Source: Fallopia convolvulus (taxonomy: Eukaryota; Streptophyta; Magnoliopsida; Caryophyllales; Polygonaceae). From it: a stretch of DNA of 64,000 nt. This document shows, one piece after another, positions 45,383 to 56,624 of this stretch (position 1 is its first letter; each line of letters begins with the position of its first letter). Position numbers and translations under genes: made by a program. The notes below the pieces were generated by a model, which ran no database searches, was not told the DNA's origin, and worked only from the letters and a program-made list of their open reading frames with translations. The stretch is taken from positions 25,874,494 through 25,938,493 of the forward strand of contig OZ024729.1 of the NCBI GenBank assembly GCA_964016875.1, in the 5' to 3' direction.

Positions 45383-48166
45383 TGTAACACCCCCTTCCTA
45401 CCCTGGAGGTATTACCGCCAGTAACCCCGATTAAGACTAAACTGAAGCTACTACCCAAGGCTTTAAACTGACTGAATAAACTAAAAATCCAAAAGCTGGA
45501 TTCATTTAAAACATAATTATGAAAGTGAAAGACCACAAAAAGTTGTAAAAGAACTTAATCTTTATTATATCACAACTCCATCTTTACAAAGTTTAAGAGA
45601 ACGTTACAGCGGAATAAATACAAATGATCTTATAACAACATTAGCTTTGTAGTGGCCCAACCATAAACTTCGCTCAAACACAACTTCTGGAAACTTTTTT
45701 TCAACTTCTTGATCCACTTCTCAAATCAACTTCCAAGAATATCTGATGTGTCGTATACAACGGTGGACACCAGCCGACCATGCAATTGAATAAGGTGGTC
45801 GGGTTAGTCTAATGAAAGACTAAGCAAGTGAACAAATTGACTGGTTCTTATGGTAGTGACTAAACATATTGGCATCGTAATCCGAATGATAACCGGTCGA
45901 TGATCCAACAGTTAGCAGTCCAATAGAAGATAAGAATGAGGTATGCATATTCAAGAGATAGGACACCACAGCTTGTGGTTCCTTTACGAAACATGAACAA
46001 TTGTTGGGAACTCATATTAATCACATAACATTTTGAAAAGCCTCCATCGACTAATCAGAATGACTTAATCAAGGTTTGATTAAGAACCATTAATAACCGG
46101 GAGCAAGAATGGCTTTCCGACTAGACAAACCATTCAGGTATATTAATGTGCCTAACGCACTTATCTTATATTACTTTCAAAACTTTTGACAAACAAGTTG
46201 GTGATTCATAATCGGCTCAAACTACTGCCGAAATATTTTGGTATTGTAGAGATCATCGGAGTATTTCATCCATGGTCATCTACCCTGTACCAAGATCACA
46301 TGACTTAAGCTATCCTTGATCTTTCATTTGCATATGGTGATGTAGAGATCAGAGAGGCCTATTACCCTGTCGTCTACACTGCACCGTGCCAAACTTGCAC
46401 TTAGCTAGAGTGCACATCACCCCTCTCACACGAAGAGCAGGGGAAGAGTCATGACCCACCATTAGGATTAGGCCCCTCCTAATGTAATATTGTTTTAAAG
46501 AGAGGATATGGAACCATGTTCCCCTCCCTGAAACTACCTTAATTCAATAACAATGTCTCAGCGTGACACAGCATACAAGGTCACACATAACGGACCTAAA
46601 TCCAGTTCTACCGCAAAACTGAATAAACAACATGGTCATTATTTCTAACAAATATAACAACCTATCATATTTTATTAAGCACACAAGTTGTTCCCAACAC
46701 AAATATTAAATGGGATTCAATTTCTCATTTAATAACAATAATGCAAGAGAGAACCGTCCACTTGCCTTAGAAGGTTTGCTCAACGTCCTTAGCAATTCAA
46801 CAATAATCTTTATCATCCTTCTTCCAGTTATAACAAAAGATTTCTCAACAACAAGCTAATGGATACACCTCTTAGTTGTATACTCAACTCCTACAACTTC
46901 CTAATCGATAAACGATTTGATTTCCGAATATCGATTTATAATAAATCCTTTGTTATCATGCTTTAAGGAGTCAACTTGGCGAAATTATAACTAATTATTC
47001 GCTTCACTTTTGAAACAATATTCTAAATAAAAATTGTTCATTAGTAATGGTTCTTAAAGGTGACAAAATCTCGGATCAACCGGATTAACAACGAATCCCG
47101 AGTAATTATCCGAAGTCCTTTACCTGCGAATCGGTGTCAAAACTTGTATTCGCTATAACTGAAGATCCTGACGTCCGTTTCTCGAGCGGTTTGAACCTAT
47201 GAGACCGTATCAACGTCAAGATTATAAAAACCATAACTTTAATTAGCAAAGCAGAACCGAAAGGTCCTTACGGTGGCTCCGCAACCAACCGGCTAATTAA
47301 TTTCGATTGTAAATACCTTCACTTGAGCCCATGGCTCGTTTGGCTCGATAGTGGCTCGATCCCCGAGCCCAAGGGTGGTTGAGCATTGCCCGGCGGCCCC
47401 CCTCGCAGTGGGTGGTGGTCGGAGGAGCTGGTGCTCGCTGGCGGTGCAGATTCAAACTCTTCTTCCCGCGCTTGTCGTTCCGTCCTGATTTTGCCGTTGG
47501 CTCTGTTTTTGGTGCAGCAGCAACGCCCAACTATCACCGAGAGGAATAAGAGATGGCGGAGAAGAAGGTGGTGGACGGGCAGAGAAGGCGGAGGAGGAGA
47601 GGTAGCCGGCGGTGAAGACGCTCGAATTTTTCCTCCTTAGTTTGTTCCGTCCTGAATTGGTTCTCGGTTCCCTTCCTCTCTTTCTTTTCCATCCTAATCC
47701 ACCTTTTTCTGATCTCTTTACTTAACGAGGTAGAGAAGACATTGGTTTTGAAGCCAAACTCCGTCTCGGAACGGGGCTCGCGTTAAAGCGGTAAAATTAT
47801 GTACCTCGGGTGGAAAAATTTACTAAACGAAAAACGTCCCGTAAATTATGTAGACCAATAAAATCAATTTTCCATGATTTTATCACGCTACCTTCAATTT
47901 TTAAGGCTTCCCTTTCGTATTTTAAAACCTTTACAGTACATAATTAAAAAGATTGCTTATCCAATAAATATTATTTTTCCACTGAAAAATCCTATAATTC
48001 ACACCGATCCATAAAATCATTTCTTTATGATTTTAGGATATCACCAAAAAATTTCTAGGATTTAATCTCCAACAAAAATATTGGATTAAGCGTTAAAACG
48101 AACAAAGAGGTTAAAAGGATATCCAAGAAAAATTCAAAAATATCCTTAAAAACCATAGTTATTACA
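45383..48166 (-). repeat. 5' LTR of the Tekay-like element (2784 bp)
   Basis: Contains an extra 844-bp block (47074-47917) absent from the other LTR. The block is partly GC-rich (47300-47640) with small ORFs on both strands (77 and 84 codons), none recognised. It has no terminal inverted repeats. A deletion from the other LTR is the simpler reading. Confidence 0.88.
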
Positions 48167-48866
48167 ACTTCAAGGCTTAAATATTACTATTCCTTTCGAT
48201 GAGGCCCTAAGCTAAATGCCTGCTTACACTAAATTTTTGAAGGAGATCTTGTCTAGGAAGAGATCAATGTTTGAACTGACCGATGAGGTCCGACCTTTAG
48301 AGCTCCCTGAGAAGCTAGGCTGTCCAGGTAAGTTCGCTATCACTATTGGTATTGGCGCTTACCGTTTAAAAGCTCTTTGTGATCTAGGTGCCAGTGCAAG
48401 TCTTCTAGCTCTTTCCATTTGGTCCAAGACCAATATGGGACCGTTGGAACCAGTGAATATGAAGCTTTACATGGCGGATGGATCGTGTGTGAAGGCAACT
48501 GGAGTTGTTGATGATGTTCCCGTCCAAGTGGGCAAGTTCTTTGTCCCCAATGACTTCATTGTTATGGAGATGCATTAGGATCTAGTGGTGCCTATCATTC
48601 TTGGGAGGCCATTCCTAGCCACAGTTGGTGCCAAAGTCGATGTTAGGAAGGGAATCCTAACTTTTGAGATTGGGGAGGAGGTGGTCGAGTTTCATTTCAA
48701 TCCTGCCTTGAATGAGACCAATGTTGTTGAGATTAAGATGCTCCATATTTGCACAGAGTCCGACAATGCTATACCGATCAATGACTCCCGCCCGGATGAG
48801 CACCTCATACTGAACAAGGTTGCAGAGTGCGTTAACGAGGGACCTATCGACCCCCATGGTCGGTAA
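48167..48866 (+). pseudogene. Athila aspartic protease region
   Basis: Continues the gag frame after the nested insertion: LNITIPFDEALS, a TAA at 48211, then MPAYTKFLKEIL, the active-site box ALCDLGASASLLALSIW (Athila elements carry DLGA in place of DTGA), and IILGRPFLATVGAKVDV. In-frame stops at 48211 and 48576 break it. Confidence 0.85.
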
Positions 48867-49007
48867 CGACCCCTTCTCTGAGGATGGAAGATGATTACAA
48901 GTCCGTTAACGAGGTGAAAGTACATGTTACCGAGGCACCTCCTGACCCACCTGAGTCGGTAACAACCCAAATACCCGCGTTAACGACTCCTTCTCTGAAA
49001 AGCAACG

Positions 49008-49340
49008 ATGAGTCTTCTTAATTACTTCGACTCGGTACTTTCTGGTGAGGATTTGTTCTTAAACTCTCTTTCTACATCTCCTCCTTCTATACATGCTATG
49101 AGAGGGCCGAAGCCCCCTTGGTTTGCGGATTTTACTAACCATAATGTAGGACTTCTAAGAGTGCTTATTGGTGATGGAAGATCACATTTAATAAAGAGAA
49201 GCTTTGAAGCTCTTTTGGCTAAGTATGGGGTTTCTCATAATCTCGACAAGGCCGGAGCAAAGTGGTATATGGATCTCCAAGAGCTATAGGAGTTGAGGCT
49301 ATGGGCATACGAGAATGCTGAAACATATAACCCGCCCTAG
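49008..49340 (+). pseudogene. Athila RNase H/integrase remnant with internal deletions
   Basis: Short pieces normally more than 1 kb apart are joined: PPWFADFTNH (end of RT/RNase H), VLIGDGRSHLIKRSFEALL with KYGVSH (integrase core), and LQEL*ELRLWAYENAETY (integrase tail). The RT and most of integrase are deleted. Confidence 0.75.
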
Positions 49341-51136
49341 TTAAGCAAAGGTATGTTTCGTCAAGCTATCGACGTTAAAAATAGCGGTTACGGGAGGCAA
49401 CCCACTTTAGTTAGTTATATCTTTTTGCTAGTTTTCTTTTGACTTTCCTTTTAGGTTAGATAGTGTAGTTGAGATAGATCTTTTTATGAGTGACTCAGGT
49501 ACATAAGGTTGAGGAAGACAAGCTAATGTAGTGAATAAATGGCGAAATAGAGAGTGTGTCGGTAACGACCCCCCTAGGGTCGTTAACGACCCTGAGCACA
49601 GACTACCCATTCGTTCCACCTCCACCTCTATATCAGTGATCGTTCAATTCAAGCAGCTTCAAGAGTGTTTTATGAGTTTCTTTTCTTCTCCCTTTTTATC
49701 TTTTTATGTCTTTTTTAGTGAGGACACTGTTCTGTTTAAGTATGGAGTGGGGGAAAAGAAAACTCAATTTTCATGTCTTTATCTTTTTATGTCTTTCTTT
49801 GAGTTTGTTGTATTTGGACAAATTATGCTTCACATAGATGTCCTAATATGTAGCTTTGACTAACTTGATCATGTAATTGCTATGGCATGTTTGGATAGTT
49901 TAGCCTAAGTCTACTTTAAAAGTTCTTTTTGATGTAGAATTTAGCTTGTGATGAAATTGAGCACATATGATCTTAGGTAGAAGTGACTAAACCTAACAAA
50001 AATTGCTACCTAGTGAGTTATTTTTTACCTTATAGGGAGAACATCAAAAATCCCTCTTCTTTCTTGTGTAATTTACTCTCCTTATGCATATTATCTCTTG
50101 ACATTGATATGGTTATCTATTTTGTGAAACCTTTATGAGATATTAGTTCATTACATGTGATATCAAATGATAGAGAACTTATTCTTTAACCCACTTTTTA
50201 TCTCTCTTTTTATCTATCTTTATCATTATTCCTTGTTTGAAGCCAAGTTGAACCTAAGCCTTTTATTCGTAGCTCCACAAAAATCATTCCCTAGCCAATA
50301 GTAGTCCGACCCTATCCGGGAATTAGGACTTAGTGTTGGTGGTTTTGATGGTTGTTGAGTAAGTTGTTATTTGGTTCAAGTGTAGGGTAATTTGGGTTGG
50401 TTATTTATTTTTCTCACGGTTTATTATGTAAAAGCATTTTTGGCTCTCTATAAATGCACCTAGTGTTGAAATAAAAGAGAAGAAAATTCGGAAAAAATAA
50501 AAAAAAATAAAAAAATGCAATGAAAAAAAAGAAGAGGAATTTGTGAATAAAGTGTGCATGAGCCAAAATTTCCTTATTTTTATTAAGCGAGATTAGCTGG
50601 GATATTATGGGGGTTAAAAGAAATAAAAGTGTTCTTAATGTTAAGTGAGTTTGGTTGTTTTTGAAAAAAAGTTTGGGTGAAAGTTGTGTTGTAAGTTTAG
50701 GAGTCTTGATTCCCGGATTTTTAGGACCACGTTGCCTAAATAATTACATGCCTTATTGTTTATACCAAGCTTCATTACAACCCGGCCGAATGGAGTCTTC
50801 TATGAAGTTTTCCATTGAGCCTAAGTTCTCTTAATGATTTTAATATGTTTTGACATCTCCGGTGGAGAGATTGGTTATATAAGTAACAATGTCTATGTAG
50901 TTTTGTCATATAGGATTGAGTTGAGAGTTGTTATTCTAAGCCTAAACACTTGTGAGTTGAGAGAAACATATATACCCTTGTGAGGTTGGATTATGGTTGC
51001 TTTTGCTTGAGATTGCTCATATATGTGTGATGATGTTAGATTCACTTGTCTATTTTATCTACTTGTGCTTGTGATGTTGCTTTTTGACAAGGGAAAAGAC
51101 TTGAAGGATGTGTTATAGGTATTGGTTGATGTTTTG
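49341..51136 (+). other. Athila 3' non-coding region
   Basis: AT-rich, with no ORF above 110 codons. It contains an 18-bp perfect palindrome at 49576-49593 and a G-rich word (ggagtgggggaaaagaaaa, about 49744). Athila elements often carry a long non-coding or env-like region here; I see no env-like product. Confidence 0.5.
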
Positions 51137-51700
51137 TTATTGCTTGAGGACAAACAAGTCTAAGTATGGGTTATTTTGATGTCCACCTTTATAGAAATCA
51201 GCTGCCAAATTGAGCCGAACCCAAGAAATCAGCAGCCAACTCAGTGCTTTACTTGCAAAGGACCACTTAAAAGCCTTCAAGAGCACATATTCTAGTGACA
51301 CAACATCAGCAGCAATTGTATCACATAAATCAGTAAAAATTTTAACATGCTCAATAGGAAATTCAGTGGGTTTCCCCTCAAATTGAGATCGCTTTATCAA
51401 GGATATAAATTAAGACTTGATCTCAAAGGCCCGATCAATATCAGGGAGCACTATCGCCGATTCGGGCACCCTCAATTCCGGATGCGTGTATTGCTTTGCA
51501 TTCCTAGGGATATCATTCAGTTGTTCCTGAAATCAAGTAGCGACCTCTCTCTCGCGCCGCGTAGCAACGGCCTCAGCATCTCTAGCCCTTAAGGCTTTAG
51601 CATTGTTTCGCTCCATAGCTTCCATCTGCAAGCGGAGATCCGCCAATTGCTTCTCAAGTTCAGCGTTTCCAGCCATAGCTTTGTTCTCTCGTAATCTATG
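51137..51700 (-). pseudogene. Athila-type gag N-terminal fragment, minus strand
   Basis: The frame 51400-51137 reads SQFEGKPTEFPIEHVKIFTD and later VLLKAFKWSFASKALSWLL, degraded from the usual LRLFPFSLRDKAxxWL block of Athila gags. It continues upstream to about 51700 in broken frames. Orientation is opposite to the Athila pieces on its left. Confidence 0.7.
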
Positions 51701-51911
51701 ATGACTGGCTCAGGCTCAGAATCAATAGGTGAATCAAAGATTAATCGACACCCTCCAGATGGCATAAACTGAAAGTAGAAACAAAAACAAAAAAAAACGA
51801 AATTAAAAACAAAACGGGTTCCGCTGAAGGGGGGTCGGTACCGATGCCTACAGTGATCCCGAAAACAATAAATGAAAACTAAAAAAAACGAAATTTGGCA
51901 CTATTGAAATC

Positions 51912-51929
51912 TCCCCGGCAATGGCGTCA
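51912..51929 (-). other. Athila primer binding site (tRNA-Asp type)
   Basis: On the minus strand TGACGCCATTGCCGGGGA, two G-to-A differences from the tRNA-Asp complementary sequence typical of Athila, six bases from the LTR edge. Confidence 0.8.
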
Positions 51930-51935
51930 ATTTGT

Positions 51936-53242
51936 TGTTAGGGTTTCTTGACAAACAAATAAATTTATAAATCAAGACCCCGTTGAGCATAGCAGAGTCA
52001 GGTTCGTCCACGGGAGAGAGTCAGTATCAGGTTTCGCTTAACTTAGGGCACAAGTAAGAGCAAAAGATTGGGTTTTTATCAATAAGAGAGAAAATTCTAA
52101 GGTTTAGGTATCACCACAACAACAATTATGCATGTCAACGCCAATGAAACACAAAGACATGCTTTTATCACATAAAATTGTCAACTTTCGTCAACCATGC
52201 AAGCATATTAACTAACTTTCGTTAAATCAATTAACATTGCTATCTCTCAAACTTTAACTAGGATTTATCAACTTTCGTTTCAAAACCCTAATCAACTATT
52301 CTGATTCATAAATGTCTCTTTCGATTCAAACTATAAATGAGAAATTCCTTATCTTTCGATTAAGGATTTAAGCACAAGAGAAGAGAGTATGGATAAAAAC
52401 AATCAAATCATGATCAAAGGCAAACACACACAACCATTGTTGGGTTAACCCCAACCTTAGAAAGAAGAAGACTACTCACACTTCATCATGCAAAAACAAC
52501 TAAATTCAATTAAAAGAAAACTTACAATCGAATCCAAAACAATTGTCTTCCAAAATCTCCAACTCGTCTCTCTCTCTCTCTCTCTAACTTGTAAAACTTG
52601 AATGCTAAAAACGTGGAACCCTAAACAAAGCTAAGACAAGGGTTTTTATATTAAAACTAAAGCTACTCTTAAGGAAATAAATCTATCAAGATAAATTCCC
52701 AAAGGAAACTATCTAAACGAGATATTTAATCATTAAATGCGCCAACTCGAATGACCTCTACCGACACGAAGTGCCTCGGTACCGACCCCGTCAGGGCCGG
52801 TAGGGTTTTCTTGAACTTCCTTTGATTTCTTTTTCACTGAGTGCCTCGTTACCGACCTTGTGACCCTCGGTACCGACCCCAATGCCTCGGTAGTAGCCTC
52901 GTAACTGAGAGCTTACCTCGTTAGGGGGTCGTTATACTTCACTTTTGCCTCGATTATTCATCCCTTAGCTCAGTAACAAACCTATGTACTTCATATATAG
53001 CTCGATCTTGGCTCTTTTCCTCTATTCCTTGCATCACTTCATCTTCACTCCTCTTGCATCTTTCTACATCTTCTCTTTACTCCTAAAAACGCTCCAAAAC
53101 AGCTTCAAAGACCTATAAAACACCACCCAAAGCTTATGTAGACTCCATATCTTAAGAAAATACGAAAACCTACACAAACGACTCTAAACCAAACACAAAA
53201 CTTAAGAAAACGACTCAAACACACCCTAAAAACACAACTAAA
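51936..53242 (-). repeat. Athila-type LTR, minus strand (~1.3 kb)
   Basis: On the plus strand it begins TGTTAGGGTTTC after the primer site and ends ...gacatcaca at 53242, so the element's own start reads TGTGATGTCTGCC. It contains several cctcggtaccgacccc words (52770-52960) and a (TC) run at 52567-52585. MULE sequence resumes right after it. Only one LTR is present. Confidence 0.72.
52567..52585. repeat. (TC)n microsatellite
   Basis: Nineteen bases of alternating T and C within the Athila LTR. Confidence 0.95.
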
Positions 53243-53249
53243 AAGGCAG

Positions 53250-53721
53250 ACATCACATGACAAGCTCCCTGTGCCCTCGAGACGCTTGGATGTTAGTTCC
53301 GATGATGGGGTTGGTGTTTGCGACTTTGCACCAAGTGGCCGTCGTTGTGTTGAGTAGATATGGGCCGCACAAATGCCTCCCATTGTGGGCCCCGGAGGGA
53401 GCAGAGCCTCTTTTGAGGGTATATGCTATGGCACTTTTCAGGACCCCCACAGCTGGACATTTTGTACCAGTATGTTTTCTTGAATAATGGCTCGGTTTTA
53501 ACCTAAATTTGTTACCAAATATTGATTATGTTATATTGTATGCAGATTTGGTTGAAAAACGGTGAATGTTCTATACTTCTTTTCCTCCACCGGCTAGGCA
53601 ATGGACAACGTACAAGTACCCGAGTGTGGAAGGGTGGGAACGGCACCACCGCTACGAGAGCCGAATGCAAGTCTATATGGTTCGACGAGCGAGTTTTGGA
53701 CGAGGGGCTATAATAACATAG
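53250..53721 (+). pseudogene. C-terminal part of the MULE transposase-OTU protein
   Basis: Exon to 53469 with DAWMLVPMMGLVFATLHQ and RTPTAGHFVPV, then a GT-AG intron and an exon 53546-53721 (IWLKNGE, a frameshift near 53575, PPPARQWTTYKYPSVEGWE). In OTU-carrying MULE proteins the WMxMPxMG ... HFV order follows the DGHC box directly, so this continues the OTU domain broken off at about 37390, 15.9 kb upstream. The His in GHFV is a candidate catalytic residue. Confidence 0.75.
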
Positions 53722-54888
53722 GATTGTAATTATTATTATATATTATAGTTACACTTTTGACTACTACTTACTATTTAAAAATGAAATATTATTTTAATTA
53801 AATTGAGCATCGTCTTTTTTGGATTAAAATCGGTCCCATGAATTCTAAAGGAGATTAGGAAAGTGAGAAACGCGGGCTATATACCATAAAACACTACCGA
53901 GTTTCTCACTGTTTGCTCACTGTTGCCAAAATGCGAAATTGCCAAAACACTGACTTTGTGCGGATTTGGAACCCACACATTCAGAATTCCCAAAACGCAT
54001 AGAGTGTGCGGATTTGGGACCCGCACAATAAATTAATATCTTGTATGTTAAGATGTTTATGGATCTCCTTTAACCTATAAATACCACCAAGGTGTCGTTC
54101 GACCATCAAATAATCATTTCCAAACCTCACATATCTTAGCTGCTACTAGCGAACTACTCATCGAGAAGTCTTCAACCATGATTCAACGTGATAGTGGACT
54201 TTAACATTTGATGGTTTCTCGATGAGTCGATATATAGGTAGTTGTTTTCTATATGGAGAGTTGAACCATCGTAAGCAATGTCTGGGAGAAAGCGTCAAAC
54301 GCCACTATCAACTTGAAAGTTTTGTCACAAACTTCATATGCCACTTTCCTATAACTCGTGTCTAACTCTTAACGATTAAGGTCTTCATAATTGATGCACT
54401 TCTCTTAGAGTCGATCTACCTATGTACATTTTGTATGGAGAGTGGCATATGAGGTTTGTTTATCGACCGTATTTTGATGTTATATACCCTAAAACATTGA
54501 ATTATAACCTAAAACCCTAAACCCTTCTGTGTTGGTCCGAAAACCGCCCAACAAGAATACAAAACATTGGCGGGTTCACAACCCGCTCATGTTTGGTATG
54601 CACTTTTTCAATTCGGCGACGTGAGGCGCCAAATTTGGCTAATGAAATTTGCGCCATTTTTTTTGGACGGGTTCAATAAATGTTCATTTGAAAGTAAACA
54701 AATAATCTCTAATTGTAAATGTTGAGATGAACAAACAATCAAAATCGTCAACATAAGCAAAAAAATCAAAATCATCAACATAAGCAAACAATCGAAATCG
54801 TCGACATAATCAAACCTAAACAATCAATCCAAACATAAATGTACATAGAACAGTCCAAAACAACCGTAAATAAACGATATGGGCGCAT
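53722..54888. other. MULE spacer between the two convergent genes
   Basis: 1.2 kb without coding sequence that I can support. It carries three more words of the gtgcggatttgggacccgcaca type (53955-54030, 54570) seen at the MULE ends, and a stretch of aatcgtcaacataagcaaa repeats at 54735-54815. Confidence 0.55.
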
Positions 54889-56620
54889 CTATGAGTCCGC
54901 CCAGTCCCGGTTGTCGGCCTCGTGATGTACCTCGACCTCTCTCTCCCGCTCTTCCACCATCCTCGACAACTCCCCTCGTTCCCAAATGGATGGGACACAA
55001 TGACTACTCCCGGCCGACCTCGACGACTTTGCGATGCCCGGCTCAAAGGGGGAGCAACTAGTGTGTCGTCCAGCCCACAAAGACCGTACAAGTAATCTGT
55101 ATCCATCTGAGCACTCCCCTCCTTGACCGAACGGACATATGCCCTGATCAGCTGGTAACGCTGCAATATAAAACGACAAATGCAATTAGACGTAATATAA
55201 ACACAACTCAAAAGTAATCAAAAGTAATATACACTCACCCTATGAAAATCGACAGCCGGAAGAGGGGCTCGAACAATGTGTGGCTGAACGGGCGCCGTCT
55301 GACTCACATACAAATGCGAGATCTGCAAGAACTAGTCCAGGTACTCGTCGTCGATGTCCCACGGAGCGACATCACGTGGCGACGTGAGGATGAATGGACA
55401 AATGTGGTCCTGAATGCTACCCCACCCGTAGTACTCGTCGTCAAAGTATATGAAGTAGGTAGGCCGATCCCTAAGTGACAACGGACAATGAGAAATGCTT
55501 GGTATGATGACGTTCAAAGGTCAACTATAAACTCATCCCCATTGTCTTACACATCTCTCGGGCATGTACGGGTCGTAGATGTCCATGAAGCGGATGGTGC
55601 CTCGATACCTCGACGTCGGATACCGGACATCCAGGTCAACCCGAGGATAGGGGGTCCAAAAAACCTGAAATATAAATAAATTACGTCGGAAAACAAAAAT
55701 GTACAAATCACGATTCATTATGAAAATATAAGAACGGATATGTATATCCTCCGGGCGGTACGATTCGAGGATACGGTGATAGTAGATCGACGTCCAGTCC
55801 AATTGTAAGCGTGTGCGATCTACCCGGTAGCGACGTGCTCTCCTCTCATCGTCCTTTGCTCTCGGCAACGGGTTCGGATTGCCAGGGAAATATATGAAAT
55901 ACATCCATATCCACATCTATGACACCTCAAAAAATAATATCAGTTCACTTTACGAAGCTTTAGAGAAATCGATATTTCAATAAAAACAACCAATACCTGT
56001 ATAAGATAGGTGCAACCTGCCATCTGAACTACCCCGCGCCGTGAAGCCTCCCCAAGATGGCAGTAAAGATATACCAACGTGTTAGTGCCCCACACGGTCT
56101 CTACAACCCGACCTCAATCCTCAATCAACGACAACATACGAACGTCTAAGTTGTTCATGGATTTGTCCACGAACAAGCTGGTGGACATAACATTCCATAG
56201 AAAACCGGCAACTATGCACTCGGGCGGGTTGACTGAAGCCATCATCGAAAGTACATGATCGAAGAACTCACGAGTGTGGAGACGACCCTTCCTAAGACCG
56301 CTGAGGAAGTCAGGCTCCCCCGGTAACAGATAGTCCTCCCTCGTGCCAAACATGTACTCAACCAAATATGTGCACTCAAGAAAGGAGAACGTGTGAGCTA
56401 CCTCGTGCCCCTCAATCAGAAAAACGAGGATGGCGGCGACTTCATGGAGCGTAATAGTGATCTTGCCCTACGTAAAGTGAAAGTTGTTGGTCTCAGGAAG
56501 CCAATGCTCGACAAAAGCAAAAATGAGGGCATGGTCGACATTCCCGAAATCGAAGTCCAACAGCTCCTTCATACCGGTCTATCGAATGATTCATAACCAC
56601 AAACCCTCGGAAGCATCAAC
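54889..56620 (-). pseudogene. Plant mobile domain (PMD, MAIN-like) gene carried by the MULE
   Basis: Minus strand with several exons. From the N-terminal side: NVDHALIFAFVEHWLPETNN then ITITLHEVAAIL (about 56560-56410), a long frame (56365-56114), VWGTNTLVYLYCHLGEASRR then MAGCTYLI (about 56100-56000), DDERRARRYRVDRTRL (about 55870-55800), PRVDLDVRYPTSRYRG to MPERCVRQWG (about 55660-55535), WDIDDEYLDWF-like sequence (55355-55330), and a C-terminal basic/Glu-rich exon (55170-54889). This is the full PMD order of the MAIN/MAIL family, whose members include host silencing factors and transposon-borne copies. Stops near 56600, 56470 and 56116 make it a pseudogene. It runs toward the transposase gene, as in MuDR-type two-gene elements. 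Confidence 0.78.
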
Positions 56621-56624
56621 GTCA

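Larger units (their letters stand above)
37840..48166 (-). mobile_element. Tekay/Del-like Gypsy LTR element, 10.3 kb, minus strand, with intact target duplication
   Basis: 5-bp duplication acttc at 37835-37839 and 48167-48171. LTRs at 37840-39776 (3' LTR in element sense) and 45383-48166 (5' LTR); both run TGTAACACCCCC...TTATTACA on the plus strand. They differ at roughly 2-3% of positions by eye over the first 1.1 kb, so the insertion is fairly young. The primer site is at 45366-45378 and the purine tract at 39780-39793, both minus strand. The 5.6-kb interior has almost no coding sequence left. It sits within the Athila pol region. Confidence 0.92.
37390..51195 (+). mobile_element. Athila-type Gypsy remnant, plus strand, internally deleted
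   Basis: Order: gag C-terminus (37393-37839), a nested LTR element (37840-48166), aspartic protease region (48167-48866), a short fused RNase H/integrase remnant (49008-49340), a long AT-rich 3' region, and at 51140-51176 the gagg-acaaacaagtctaagtatgg motif usual just before an Athila 3' LTR. About 20 bp of LTR-like start (TGATGTCCACCTTTATAG) follow before the sequence switches to the opposite strand. The 5' LTR and gag N-terminus are absent on the left. It splits the OTU domain of the MULE. Confidence 0.7.
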
